From Mesorhizobium sp. L-8-3 (GTDB lineage Bacteria > Pseudomonadota > Alphaproteobacteria > Rhizobiales > Rhizobiaceae): a DNA stretch of 64,000 nt. Under the pieces are notes generated by a model. The model was given only the letters and a program-made list of their open reading frames with translations, searched no databases and was not told where the DNA came from. The stretch is taken from NCBI RefSeq assembly GCF_016756615.1, contig NZ_AP023262.1, forward strand, positions 1,486,501 to 1,550,500, in the 5' to 3' direction. Below, piece by piece: positions 51,481 through 60,793 of the stretch; within the stretch, counting starts at the first letter, position 1, and every line of letters starts with the position of its first letter. Made by a program: the position numbers and the translations under genes.

Positions 51481-51613
51481 TTTCGCAGCCGCACGGCAGC
51501 AAGCGCCGAAATGGTCGGACGATGGCCACTTGGGTGACGTGCTTCCGCTCAAACGGCGATGATGCGGTCCGAGCCAGGGTGGACCCACTCCGTTGAAAAG
51601 GGAGGTGATCGCG

Positions 51614-53278
51614 ATGGTCGCAAGCATCCAGGCTGTAGCCCCCCACGATGTGGCGCTTTCGGTGCGCGACCTGACCGTTACCTTGCCGCAAGGCATGGAA
51701 CGGACCCATGCGGTCGAGAACATCTCTTTCGATCTGATGCGCGGCCAGATCCTGTGCATCATCGGCGAATCCGGATCGGGAAAGTCTGTCACCGCCAATG
51801 CGATCATGGGGCTATTGCCTCGGGTGATCCGCGTCTCCTCGGGCGCCATCCAACTGGATGGGATGAACATCATCGGCATGTCGTCGGACAAACTGCGCAG
51901 CCTGCGCGGCCGCGTCGTGTCGATGATCTTTCAGGACCCGCTCTCGGCGCTCAATCCGCTGATGACCGTGGGAGCACAGATCGACGAGGTCATGGCGGCG
52001 CATGGCGTCGGCACGCCGAAGTCCCGCCGCAGTCGCGCTCTCGAACTGCTGACCGAAGTGGGGCTGCCTGACCCGGAACTCATGTACCACCAGTATCCGT
52101 TCCGACTTTCTGGAGGGCAACGGCAGCGGGTTATGATCGCCATGGCGCTGGCGCTCGAACCCACCATCCTGATCGCGGATGAGCCGACGACAGCGCTCGA
52201 CGTGACCACCCAGGCACAAATTCTGGAACTGATCCGCGACATTCAGCGCCGCAAGGGAATGAGCGTCATGTTCATCACCCATGACTTCGGGGTGGTGGCG
52301 GAAATCGCCGACAGCGTCGTGGTGATGGAGAAGGGCCACATCGTCGAGCAGGGCATCGCCCAACAGGTCCTCAAGTCGCCCAGCCATCCCTATACGAAGC
52401 GGCTTATCGCCGCTGTGCCGCACCTGACCGGTGAGGATCGCGTGCCTCTGCAGGTGGCCGACAGGGAGCCCATCCTGAAGGTCGCGGGGCTGGCGAAGAC
52501 CTACCGCAGCGGCAGCGCGCTGTTCGGCTCACAGCGGATCGTGCCTGCCGTGAAAGAGGTTTCTTTCGATCTGTTGCCGGGGCGCACGCTGGGCGTCGTT
52601 GGCGAGAGCGGTTCCGGCAAATCGTCGCTGGGCCGGCTTCTGATCAAGCTGCTGGACAGCGACGGCGGCGGAATAGTGTTTCAGGGGCAGGATATCGCAA
52701 AGCTCTCGGAAGCCGAGTTCCGCCAACTGCGCCCGCGGATTCAGATGATTTTCCAGGACCCCTTCGCCTCGCTCAATCCGCGTTCGACTATCGGCCACGT
52801 CCTGACTGTAGGCCCGGTCGCGCACGGCACGCCCTATGCACGAGCACGTGAAGAGGCGAAGCAACTGCTCGCGCATGTTGGGCTCGATGCCGGCGCCTTC
52901 GACCGCTATCCGCACGAATTTTCCGGCGGGCAGCGCCAGCGCATAGGCATCGCCCGGGCGCTGATGTTTAAGCCGAAGTTGCTGATCGCCGACGAGGCCG
53001 TGTCGGCGCTCGACGTGTCGATCCAGGCGCAGATCCTGAAGCTGCTGGACCAGATCCAGCGGGAGACCGGCGTATCGATGATCTTCATCACCCACGATCT
53101 GCGCGTCGCCAGCCAGATCTGCGACGAAATCGCGGTGATGCAGAAAGGGCGGATCGTTGAACGCGGACCACCCTCGCAGATCTTCCTCGACCCGCAATCA
53201 GCCTACACGCGTGAGCTGGTGGCGGCGATTCCTGGAGAGCAGCTTGGAGCTACCCGCCCGGTTGCAGCAAACGGATAA
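51614..53278 (+). CDS. Fused peptide-type ABC transporter ATPase (DppD-DppF / GsiA-like)
   Basis: A 554-residue protein containing two full ATPase domains. Domain 1 has Walker A GESGSGKSVTANAIMG near 56, signature LSGGQRQRVMIAMALALEP and Walker B ILIADEPTTALD. Domain 2 has Walker A GESGSGKSSLGRLLIK near 333, signature FSGGQRQRIGIARAL, and Walker B LLIADEAVSALDVS. A fused pair serves the two-permease import complexes for peptides, glutathione and opines. ATG 51614 has AGGGAGG upstream; TTG 51593 is less likely. It is the first gene of a nine-gene operon. Confidence 0.92.
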   Translation: MVASIQAVAPHDVALSVRDLTVTLPQGMERTHAVENISFDLMRGQILCIIGESGSGKSVTANAIMGLLPRVIRVSSGAIQLDGMNIIGMSSDKLRSLRGRVVSMIFQDPLSALNPLMTVGAQIDEVMAAHGVGTPKSRRSRALELLTEVGLPDPELMYHQYPFRLSGGQRQRVMIAMALALEPTILIADEPTTALDVTTQAQILELIRDIQRRKGMSVMFITHDFGVVAEIADSVVVMEKGHIVEQGIAQQVLKSPSHPYTKRLIAAVPHLTGEDRVPLQVADREPILKVAGLAKTYRSGSALFGSQRIVPAVKEVSFDLLPGRTLGVVGESGSGKSSLGRLLIKLLDSDGGGIVFQGQDIAKLSEAEFRQLRPRIQMIFQDPFASLNPRSTIGHVLTVGPVAHGTPYARAREEAKQLLAHVGLDAGAFDRYPHEFSGGQRQRIGIARALMFKPKLLIADEAVSALDVSIQAQILKLLDQIQRETGVSMIFITHDLRVASQICDEIAVMQKGRIVERGPPSQIFLDPQSAYTRELVAAIPGEQLGATRPVAANG

Positions 53279-53316
53279 GAGCCACGGCGGATACCGCCAG
53301 AACAAGGGGAATTCCA

Positions 53317-54984
53317 ATGACCGAGCGTTCAAACACCAAAGCAAACTACTCGCGGCGCGATGCTTTGCGCTTGCTGGCGATAGGTGGGGCCGCGGGCCTT
53401 GTCGCACCAAATCTGCTGGGCAAGCCCGCCTTCGCCCAGAACCCTCCGGCGAGCCCAACCGGCCGCGTCGTCGTCGGTCTCTCGCAGGAACCGACCGTCT
53501 TCAATCCACTGATGGTGCATATCGAGGTCGATGACGGCGTGAACTTCTCGATGTTCGACGCGCTGTTCCGCATCGATCCGAAAGGCGTCATCCAGCCCAA
53601 CCTTGCAGTCGAAGTGCCGACCCAAAAGAACGGCGGCATTTCGGAAGACGGCCTGACATGGCGCGTGCGCCTGCGCGACGACGTCCGCTGGCATGACGGC
53701 AAGCCCTTCACGGCCGACGACGTGAAATTCACGCTCGAACTCATCACCAAGCCGGATTTCAAGGCCTGGCGCACCGCGGGACACTCGCTCGTCCGTGACG
53801 TTACCGTCGTCTCGCCGACCGAGATCACCTGGCGGATGGAGGAGGCCTTCGCGCCCTATCTGTCGTTCCTGACGGAGACGTTCATTGTCCCGAAGCATCT
53901 CCTGGAGAAGGAGGCCGATCCCAACACCGCCGCCTTCAATCAGGCTCCGGTCGGCACCGGTGCGTTCAAATGGGGCCAGCGCATCGCCGGCGACCGCCTC
54001 GAACTGGTCGCCAATCCTGACTATTTCGGCGATGGCCCCTACATCGAGCAGCTTATCTTCAAGTACATTCCCGACATGACGGTGCTGTACACGCAGTTCC
54101 GCAGCGGCGACATCGACATCGTCGGGCAGGCCTACATCACTCCAGACAATTATGAGGAAGCCCGCAACCTTCCCGACCGCGTCGTTACGCTCGTCCCCAA
54201 GGCATCGGTGGAGTCCATCTACCTCAATCAGGACCGGCCGCAGTTTAAGGACCCCGCGGTCCGCGAGGCCCTGTATGCGGCGATCGACCGCAGGGCGATC
54301 ATCGACGCCCTGAACTACGGGGTGCCGCGCGAAACCGAGACATTCATGCCGACGCAGTCCTATTTCTTCAATGCGGACCTGCCCAAGCATGAGTTCAACC
54401 TCGATCGCGCCCGCAAGCTCCTTGACGATGCCGGCTGGGTGCCCGGCGCCGACGGCATCCGCGCCAAGGATGGAGTGCGGCTTTCCTTCAAGAATTCCAC
54501 CACCTCCGGCGCCCATCTGCGTGAGCAGGCGCAGCAATTCATTCAGCAGACCTATGCCGAGATCGGCGTCGAGATGCTGATCGAGAACCTGCCTCCCGCG
54601 GTGATGTGGGGAGATTTCTGGGTGCAGTCCCAGTTCGACACCGCGATGGTCGGCATCACCTATCTGATCGGCTCCGACCCCGACGTTACCAATCGGTTCC
54701 ACAGCAAGGCGATCGTCGCCAAGGGTGGCAACGGCTCGAACAACGCGCAGTACTCCAACCCCGAGGTCGATGCGCTTCTTGAAGAAGGCAGCCGCACCTT
54801 CGATCCGGAGAAGCGGCGCGAAATCTACCTGAAGGTGCAGGAGATCGTCCGCCGCGATCTGCCATTCCTTCCGTTGTTCGCGAACACAACGGTCTACGGA
54901 ATCAAGAAGGGCATCGAAGGTTTCGTTGCCAACGCAAACACCCGCACCGAATCCTGGCACGCCGCAGGCTGGTACTGGGCCTGA
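53317..54984 (+). CDS. Peptide/opine-type ABC substrate-binding protein with Tat-like signal
   Basis: A 555-residue family-5 extracellular solute-binding protein (DppA/OppA/opine type). The N-terminus carries a twin-arginine-like signal (YSRRDALRLLAIGGAAGLVAP) ending near KPAFAQ. Core motifs include GLSQEPTVFNPLM, WHDGKPFTADDVKFTLE and DPAVREALYAAIDRRAIIDA. It determines what the operon imports; family members bind peptides, opines, nickel or amino-acid conjugates. Two overlapping hairpins follow its stop and may boost its message relative to the permeases. Confidence 0.92.
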   Translation: MTERSNTKANYSRRDALRLLAIGGAAGLVAPNLLGKPAFAQNPPASPTGRVVVGLSQEPTVFNPLMVHIEVDDGVNFSMFDALFRIDPKGVIQPNLAVEVPTQKNGGISEDGLTWRVRLRDDVRWHDGKPFTADDVKFTLELITKPDFKAWRTAGHSLVRDVTVVSPTEITWRMEEAFAPYLSFLTETFIVPKHLLEKEADPNTAAFNQAPVGTGAFKWGQRIAGDRLELVANPDYFGDGPYIEQLIFKYIPDMTVLYTQFRSGDIDIVGQAYITPDNYEEARNLPDRVVTLVPKASVESIYLNQDRPQFKDPAVREALYAAIDRRAIIDALNYGVPRETETFMPTQSYFFNADLPKHEFNLDRARKLLDDAGWVPGADGIRAKDGVRLSFKNSTTSGAHLREQAQQFIQQTYAEIGVEMLIENLPPAVMWGDFWVQSQFDTAMVGITYLIGSDPDVTNRFHSKAIVAKGGNGSNNAQYSNPEVDALLEEGSRTFDPEKRREIYLKVQEIVRRDLPFLPLFANTTVYGIKKGIEGFVANANTRTESWHAAGWYWA

Positions 54985-54994
54985 CCGAATGTCG

Positions 54995-55040
54995 GCCGCC
55001 CGGGGCTGATTGCTCCGGGCGGCGGCAACGTTTTGCCGCC
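54995..55040 (+). promoter_or_regulatory. Two mutually exclusive hairpins between binding-protein and permease genes
   Basis: Hairpin 1 pairs GCCGCCCGG (54995-55003) with CCGGGCGGC (55015-55023). Hairpin 2 pairs GGCGGCAA (55021-55028) with TTGCCGCC (55033-55040) around a 4-base loop. They share 55021-55023, so both cannot be fully formed at once. Strong structures here usually protect the 3' end of the binding-protein message or attenuate read-through to the permease genes. Confidence 0.6.
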
Positions 55041-55060
55041 TGTTCCGGAAGGAGGAAACC

Positions 55061-56011
55061 ATGGCCGCGTTCCTGCTCAACCGCTTCATGCAGAGCATCG
55101 TGCTGCTGGTGATCGTTTCGATCATCGGGTTTCTCGTGCTCAACCTCATTCCCGGCGGGCCGATGTCGCAATACGCCCTCGATCCGGGAATGACGCAGGA
55201 AGACTTGGACCGGCTTGCCGAACAGCTCGGCCTGAATCGACCCTTTTGGGTTCAGTATCTGGAGTGGGCCTGGCGGCTGCTGCAGGGGGACTGGGGAACT
55301 TCGTTCCGTGACGGCAATCCGGTAACGACAGTCATCGGCAGGCACATCTGGGCGACCTTCCTGCTGATGGGATCCTCCACCGCCATAGCGATCGCCGTCG
55401 GAACCTGGATCGGCATACGCGGCGCGACTCGCCGCTACTCGGCCTTCGACTACCTGGCGACCGTTGGCGCGATGGTTGCCCTTTCGATCCCGACCTTCTG
55501 GTTCGGTCTGATCGGCATCTACGTCTTCTCCCTGGAGCTTGGCTGGCTCCCGGCGGGCAACATGTACACGATCGGCGACGGCTCCGTTCTGAACTACCTG
55601 CACCACCTCATCATGCCGTCGATCGTTCTGGCGCTTGTGCACATCGCAATCTGGAGTCGTTTCATGCGTTCCTCCACCCTTGACGCGATGAGCCAGGAAT
55701 TCGTGAAGACCGCCCGCGCCAAGGGCGTGAGCGAACGGCGGGTCATCCTGAAGCACGTCGTCGGCAACGCGCTCTTGCCCATGATCACTTTGGCCGGCGT
55801 CCAGCTTCCTTCGATCTTGACGGGGGCGCTGGTCACGGAAACCGTCTTTACGTGGCCGGGGATGGGAAGGCTGTTCCTCGATAGCCTCGGCTACAGCGAC
55901 TATCCGGTCGTAATGGGCCTGCTGATGTTCTCGGCCATTCTCACCATCGCCGGCAATCTCATCGCGGATATCGTGGTCGCATTGGTCGATCCGCGCATCC
56001 GTCTGGCTTAG
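55061..56011 (+). CDS. Peptide-type ABC permease (DppB family)
   Basis: A 316-residue inner-membrane permease. DppB features are the N-terminal helix LLVIVSIIGFLVLNLIPGGP, GDWGTSFRDGNPV, and the ATPase-contact loop EFVKTARAKGVSERRVILKH. ATG 55061 has GGAGG eight bases upstream. It pairs with the DppC-type permease encoded 28 bases later and works with the fused ATPase. Confidence 0.92.
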   Translation: MAAFLLNRFMQSIVLLVIVSIIGFLVLNLIPGGPMSQYALDPGMTQEDLDRLAEQLGLNRPFWVQYLEWAWRLLQGDWGTSFRDGNPVTTVIGRHIWATFLLMGSSTAIAIAVGTWIGIRGATRRYSAFDYLATVGAMVALSIPTFWFGLIGIYVFSLELGWLPAGNMYTIGDGSVLNYLHHLIMPSIVLALVHIAIWSRFMRSSTLDAMSQEFVKTARAKGVSERRVILKHVVGNALLPMITLAGVQLPSILTGALVTETVFTWPGMGRLFLDSLGYSDYPVVMGLLMFSAILTIAGNLIADIVVALVDPRIRLA

Positions 56012-56039
56012 CCCGCCGCCAACAGTAGGAGGCCATGAC

Positions 56040-56918
56040 ATGACCGCCATCGCCGCAGTAACGGAGCACAGCCATTGGTGGGACAGTCGCGTCATGCGCC
56101 GCTTCCTCGGCCATCGACTGGCGCTGCTCGGGCTGGTGATGATCAGCCTGCTGACACTTGCCTGCGTCGTCGGGCCTCACCTGCTGCCGTACGACTCGCT
56201 GTATATCGATCTGCGTGCGCGCTTCGCTCCGCCCTTCACCGGCGATCACTATCTGGGCACCGATCCTTTGGGTCGCGACATCGCGGCAAGATTGTTCATG
56301 GCCGGCAGGACGTCGCTCCTCGTGGGTGTCTCCGCGATGGTGCTCTCGATACTCGTCGGGACGATCGTGGGCGTGATCGCGGGCTATCGAGGCGGGTGGG
56401 TCGGCGCATCGCTGATGCGCACGGTCGACGGCTTCCTGTCGTTCCCTTCAATCTTCCTGCTGTTGGCCCTGGCGGCCGCTCTGAAACCCAGCGCGTCGAT
56501 GATCACCGTCGTCATCGCGCTGACAAGCTGGATGGAGGTCGCCCGCATCGTCGACGCCGAGGTGCGTTCGCTGCGCGAGCGCGAGTTCGTGCTGGCTGGA
56601 CGGATGCTGGGATTGAGCAGGACCTACATCATGTTCCGCGAGATACTCCCCAACGCCATGGGCCCTATCATCGTCGCCGCCACGCTTACCGTCGCCCGCG
56701 CTATTCTCATGGAGTCCTACATCAGCTTTCTCGGCTATGGCATCCAGCCGCCTCTGCCGAGTTGGGGCAACATGCTCAACGGCGCGCAGCAGTATCTGGC
56801 GAGCGCCCCGTGGCTGGCGATCATTCCCGGAGCGGCCATCACCATCGCGGTGACCAGCTTCAACTTCATCGGCGACGGCCTGCGCGACGCGCTCGACGTG
56901 AGGGACGATCGTGTCTGA
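56040..56918 (+). CDS. Peptide-type ABC permease (DppC family)
   Basis: A 292-residue permease with the DppC layout: a first helix (LALLGLVMISLLTLACVVGP), the motif YLGTDPLGRDIAARL, and the coupling loop EREFVLAGRMLGLSRTYIMF, with the C-terminal YGIQPPLPSWGNML. It forms the heterodimeric channel with the DppB-type protein. Its stop overlaps the start of the FAD oxidoreductase gene by eight bases, which ties import to oxidation. Confidence 0.92.
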   Translation: MTAIAAVTEHSHWWDSRVMRRFLGHRLALLGLVMISLLTLACVVGPHLLPYDSLYIDLRARFAPPFTGDHYLGTDPLGRDIAARLFMAGRTSLLVGVSAMVLSILVGTIVGVIAGYRGGWVGASLMRTVDGFLSFPSIFLLLALAAALKPSASMITVVIALTSWMEVARIVDAEVRSLREREFVLAGRMLGLSRTYIMFREILPNAMGPIIVAATLTVARAILMESYISFLGYGIQPPLPSWGNMLNGAQQYLASAPWLAIIPGAAITIAVTSFNFIGDGLRDALDVRDDRV

Positions 56919-58287
56919 TCTCGTCAGCGCGCGCGGCACACCGTCGATCGTCAACACGCAGCAGAAAGCTGTTCAGGTGCAACAGCCAAAAGTCGCTGCC
57001 AAGAACACGCCCTACTGGTGGGAGGCCGCGCCCGTCAGGCCGCTGCCGCCGCAGCCTTTGGCCAAGACTCTGGATGTGGCGATCGTCGGCGCGGGCTATG
57101 CCGGCCTCTCCGCCGGAATGACGCTGGCGCGCGAGGGACGTTCGGTTGCGGCCTTCGATGCGATGATGCCGGGCGAAGGGGCCTCGTCGCGCAACGGCGG
57201 CGTGACCAGCGGCACGATCCGGCCGGACTACGCCACGATCGCCAGGCGCTTCGGCGAGGACAAGGCGATCGCCATCGAGCAGGAGGGCAAGCGCGCGCGA
57301 GAGTTCCTCTACGACTTCATCAAGACCGAGGGGCTCGACTGCGACTTCCGGCTGGTCGGCAACTTCAAGGGCGCGCTCGGATACAACCATTACGACGCCA
57401 TGGCCCACGGCGCCGAGAGGCTGGCCAGGGTGCTGGGGATCGAGTCCTACGCCGTTCCTCATGCCGAGCAGCAAAGCTATATCGGGACCGACTTCTACCG
57501 CGGCGGCACGGTGCGCATGGACATTGGCGGGCTGCATCCGGCCAAGTTCCATGCCGAACTCTTGCGCGTGGCGCTGGCCTCGGGTCTGACCGTGCACGCG
57601 AACACGCCGGTCACCGCGATTACGCGCGACGGCAACGGGTTCAGCGTCAAGACTTCGGCCGGCACGGTGCAGGCGCGGCAGGTTCTGGTTTGCTCCAACG
57701 GCTATACCGATGACGCAGCACCCTTCCTGCGCCGCCGCTTGGTGCCGGTTCGCGCGCGCATCATCGCGACGGAGGAACTGTCGCCTGACCTGATGGCCCG
57801 GCTGATGCCGAAGCTGATGATGATGGGTGAGAACCGCCAACTGGGTTTCTACTACCGGCCTTCGCCGGACGGAAAGCGCATCCTCTTGGGTGGACGCGAC
57901 AGTTCGCGCGCGGGCGATCCAGCGGAACCAACGATCCGCCTGCGCAACGGCCTGGTCGAGATCTTCCCGGAACTGGAAGACGTTCGCCTGTCGCACAGCT
58001 GGTTTGGAAACGTGGCGATGAACCGCGACATGATCCCCCGCATCTTCGAGAAGGACGGCCTGCTCTATGCGTCCGGCTTTTGCGGTTCCGGCGTCGTCTG
58101 GGCGCCTTGGGTCGGCATGCACGCGGCGCACAAGCTCATGGGCCATGTCGACAAGGCACGTTCGGCTTTTGACTTCCGTGCGCCAGCGGCGGTGCCGTTC
58201 TTCAACGGCAACGCCTGGTTCATGCCCGCGATCATCAAGGGTTATGCACTGCAGGACAAGATCGCCTGGTTGCGCGCCCGGCGCTGA
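56911..58287 (+). CDS. FAD-dependent oxidoreductase (DAO/PuuB family)
   Basis: A 458-residue FAD enzyme of the D-amino-acid/glycine oxidase superfamily. The FAD fold is VAIVGAGYAGLSAGMTLA near residue 52, followed by GEGASSRNGGVTSG, the FAD-contact region common to gamma-glutamylputrescine oxidase-like enzymes. LLYASGFCGSGVVWAPWVG is the C-terminal FAD clamp. It would oxidise the CH-NH bond of an imported amine or N-substituted amino acid. A 30-40 residue linker precedes the domain. It is translationally coupled to the permease gene and followed by threonine-pathway genes, so its product may be homoserine or a precursor. Confidence 0.87.
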   Translation: MSDLVSARGTPSIVNTQQKAVQVQQPKVAAKNTPYWWEAAPVRPLPPQPLAKTLDVAIVGAGYAGLSAGMTLAREGRSVAAFDAMMPGEGASSRNGGVTSGTIRPDYATIARRFGEDKAIAIEQEGKRAREFLYDFIKTEGLDCDFRLVGNFKGALGYNHYDAMAHGAERLARVLGIESYAVPHAEQQSYIGTDFYRGGTVRMDIGGLHPAKFHAELLRVALASGLTVHANTPVTAITRDGNGFSVKTSAGTVQARQVLVCSNGYTDDAAPFLRRRLVPVRARIIATEELSPDLMARLMPKLMMMGENRQLGFYYRPSPDGKRILLGGRDSSRAGDPAEPTIRLRNGLVEIFPELEDVRLSHSWFGNVAMNRDMIPRIFEKDGLLYASGFCGSGVVWAPWVGMHAAHKLMGHVDKARSAFDFRAPAAVPFFNGNAWFMPAIIKGYALQDKIAWLRARR

Positions 58288-58366
58288 GAAGACGAAAGGT
58301 CGGTCAGCCCGACGCAAGCTGTCGTGACGATAGCCACATAGCTGCGTCCACAAGGAAGAGTTTCCG

Positions 58367-59791
58367 ATGCACTACATATCCACACGGGGCCATCCCGAGC
58401 GCAAGGCGTTTTGCGAGATCCTGCTCGAAGGTCTCGCGCCGGACGGCGGGTTGTATGTGCCCGAGGCCTACCCGCAGGTGGACGGCATCATGCTGAGCCG
58501 TTGGAGTGGCCTGTCCTACCCGGACCTTGCCTTCGAAATCCTGTCGCTCTACGTCGACGATATTCCGCCCGTGGACCTGAAGACGATATGTGAAAAGACC
58601 TACACGGCGCAGATCTTTGGATCCCGCGAGATAGCACCCGTGCGGCCACTTGAGACGGGAGTCTACGTTCTGGAGCTGTCGAACGGCCCCACGCTGGCGT
58701 TCAAGGACATGGCGATGCAGTTGCTCGGCAATCTGCTCGAGTACGAGCTGGCGCGTCGGGGCGAGGAACTCAACATTCTTGGCGCCACCAGCGGCGACAC
58801 GGGGAGCGCGGCCGCATACGCGATGCGCGGCAAGAACGGTGTGCGGGTCTTCATGATGTCGCCGCATGGTCGGATGAGCGCTTTTCAGCAGGCTCAGATG
58901 TTCAGCCTTCAGGACGACAACATCCACAACCTCGCCATCGAAGGTGTGTTCGACGATTGTCAGGACATCGTGAAAGCTGTGTCCGGCGATGCTGACTTCA
59001 AGCGGCGTCACCGGATCGGAGCCGTCAATTCGATCAATTGGGCCCGGCTGATGGCTCAGGTGGTGTATTACTTCCACTGCTACTTTCAAGTCGCCAGGAA
59101 CGGCGGCACCCGTGTCGCCTTCACCGTTCCGTCGGGCAATTTCGGCAATGTCTGCGCCGGCCATGTCGCGCGGATGATGGGACTTCCGATATCCAGTCTC
59201 GTCGTGGCGACGAACGAGAACGATGTTCTGGATGAGTTCTTCCGCACCGGTGTCTATCGCGTGCGCGGGCGTGCCGACACGTTCGAGACCTCGAGCCCGT
59301 CCATGGACATTTCCAAGGCGTCGAATCTCGAGCGGTTCGTATTCGACCTGATCGGCCGCGACGCGAGGCGGACGAAATCGCTGTTCGGTGATCAGCTGCG
59401 CCAATGCGGGTCCTTCGATCTCAGCGGGGATCCCGCATTCTCCCAGGGCGCGGATCGTTTTGGCTTTTGCAGCGGCAGGAGCATCCATGCCGACCGACTG
59501 GCCACGATCCGTGACACTTGGGAGCGTTCCGGCACGCTCATCGATCCGCACACGGCCGATGGCCTGAAGGTGGCACGCGAGCACGCCGATTCGCAAACGC
59601 CGATGATCGTGCTCGAGACCGCGCTGCCGGTGAAATTTGCCGAAACCATCCGGGAAGCTCTGGGTCGCGAGCCGAACCGTCCGCGGCGGTTCAACGGCCT
59701 GGAAGACCTGCCGAAACGGTTCAAAGTCCTTCCCGTCGATGCGCAAGCCGTCAAGAGCTACATCTCCGAGACCCTGCAGGGCGCAGGCTAG
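58367..59791 (+). CDS. thrC: Threonine synthase
   Basis: A 474-residue fold-type II PLP enzyme of the long (proteobacterial/yeast) ThrC class that turns O-phosphohomoserine into threonine. It begins MHYISTRG, carries GLAPDGGLYVPEAYP, the PLP lysine in NGPTLAFKDMAMQLLG, the phosphate-binding GATSGDTGSAAAYAM, and the later FTVPSGNFGNVCAGHVA. It differs clearly from the shorter, zinc-ribbon type encoded at 4248-5617. It lies 79 bases after the oxidoreductase and directly before a homoserine kinase, so both steps from homoserine to threonine are encoded together. Confidence 0.93.
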   Translation: MHYISTRGHPERKAFCEILLEGLAPDGGLYVPEAYPQVDGIMLSRWSGLSYPDLAFEILSLYVDDIPPVDLKTICEKTYTAQIFGSREIAPVRPLETGVYVLELSNGPTLAFKDMAMQLLGNLLEYELARRGEELNILGATSGDTGSAAAYAMRGKNGVRVFMMSPHGRMSAFQQAQMFSLQDDNIHNLAIEGVFDDCQDIVKAVSGDADFKRRHRIGAVNSINWARLMAQVVYYFHCYFQVARNGGTRVAFTVPSGNFGNVCAGHVARMMGLPISSLVVATNENDVLDEFFRTGVYRVRGRADTFETSSPSMDISKASNLERFVFDLIGRDARRTKSLFGDQLRQCGSFDLSGDPAFSQGADRFGFCSGRSIHADRLATIRDTWERSGTLIDPHTADGLKVAREHADSQTPMIVLETALPVKFAETIREALGREPNRPRRFNGLEDLPKRFKVLPVDAQAVKSYISETLQGAG

Positions 59792-59821
59792 AGAAAACGC
59801 CGCGTCGGGAGCTGTTTGTCC

Positions 59822-60793
59822 ATGGCCGTGTACACAGAACTCTCGGACGACGAGGTCGCGGCGTTCTTTCGGGCGCTGGGACTGGGCAGGCCGCGTTCCG
59901 TTCGCGGCATCACGAGCGGGATCGAAAACACCAACTATTTCGTCGACACCGACACCGGCGCCTATGTGCTCACGCTGTTCGAGCGGCTCATGAGCGGGCA
60001 ATTGCCGTACTATCTCCATCTCATGAAGCATCTCGCGGCGCGGGGTATGCCGGTTCCGAACCCGGTCGCCAACGGCGGTGGCGAAATCCTTCACGCGCTG
60101 AAGGGCCGGCCTGCCGTCGTCGTCGACCGGCTTGAGGGCGAGAGCGTGACAGCTCCGGGCGACGCGCATTGCCACGCGATCGGCGAATTCCTGGCGCAGA
60201 TGCACGTGGCCGGGCGCGACTACCCGCGGCATCAGGACAATCCGCGAGGTCTCTCCTGGTGGGACGAAGTGGCGCCGGTGGTCTGCCGCTTCATGTCCGA
60301 TGCGCAGCGCTCGCTGTTCGCGAGTGAGCTGGCTTTCCAGAAGGAGTTGGCGGCCTCGGCATCCTACGCGTACCTTCCCAGAGGGCCAGTTCACGCCGAT
60401 CTTTTTCGCGACAACGCATTGTTTGTCGGCGAGCGCCTGACGGGCGTTTTCGATTTCTATTTCGCGGGCTGCGACGCGCTTCTGTTCGATATCGCTGTGT
60501 GCCTGAACGACTGGTGCGTCGATGGTTGCACCAGTCGCCAGCACGAATCGCGAGCCGCCGCATTGCTAGCCGGCTATGAATCGGTGCGCGTTCTTGCTCC
60601 GGCCGAACACAGATTGCTTCCGGCAATGCAGCGGGCCGGAGCATTTCGCTTCTGGCTTTCGCGTCTCTGGGATCTGCACCTGCCTCGCGAGGCCGCGCTG
60701 CTCAATGCACACGATCCCAGCCACTTCGAGCGCATCCTTCGCGGGCTTTGTGGAGAGAACACAACACGGGAGTTAGAGGCATCATGGCGATGA
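59822..60793 (+). CDS. thrB: Homoserine kinase, APH type (ThrB type II)
   Basis: A 323-residue kinase of the aminoglycoside-phosphotransferase fold, the ThrB type found in alphaproteobacteria and Pseudomonas. Signatures are [34 protein letters not shown], the catalytic loop [14 protein letters not shown], and the metal loop [16 protein letters not shown]. It makes O-phosphohomoserine for the ThrC encoded upstream. ATG 59822 gives the usual N-terminus (MAVYTELSD). Its end overlaps the kbl start by ten bases, indicating translational coupling. Confidence 0.92.
   Translation: MAVYTELSDDEVAAFFRALGLGRPRSVRGITSGIENTNYFVDTDTGAYVLTLFERLMSGQLPYYLHLMKHLAARGMPVPNPVANGGGEILHALKGRPAVVVDRLEGESVTAPGDAHCHAIGEFLAQMHVAGRDYPRHQDNPRGLSWWDEVAPVVCRFMSDAQRSLFASELAFQKELAASASYAYLPRGPVHADLFRDNALFVGERLTGVFDFYFAGCDALLFDIAVCLNDWCVDGCTSRQHESRAAALLAGYESVRVLAPAEHRLLPAMQRAGAFRFWLSRLWDLHLPREAALLNAHDPSHFERILRGLCGENTTRELEASWR

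Larger units (their letters stand above)
50672..51613. other. 942-base gene-free interval between iron ABC and peptide ABC operons
   Basis: From 50844 to 50995 it holds the right copy of the duplicated oxidase promoter block. The remainder (51000-51610) has several open frames on both strands, but none is ordered, has a start with a ribosome site or matches a family. An inverted repeat at 51464-51480 and the ribosome site at about 51598 belong to the downstream operon. Confidence 0.5.

Noticed and set aside
58304..60544. 746-codon leftward open frame opposite thrC/thrB
   Set aside because: It is an antisense shadow with repetitive His/Arg/Asp-rich translation. ThrC and ThrB on the plus strand are unambiguous.
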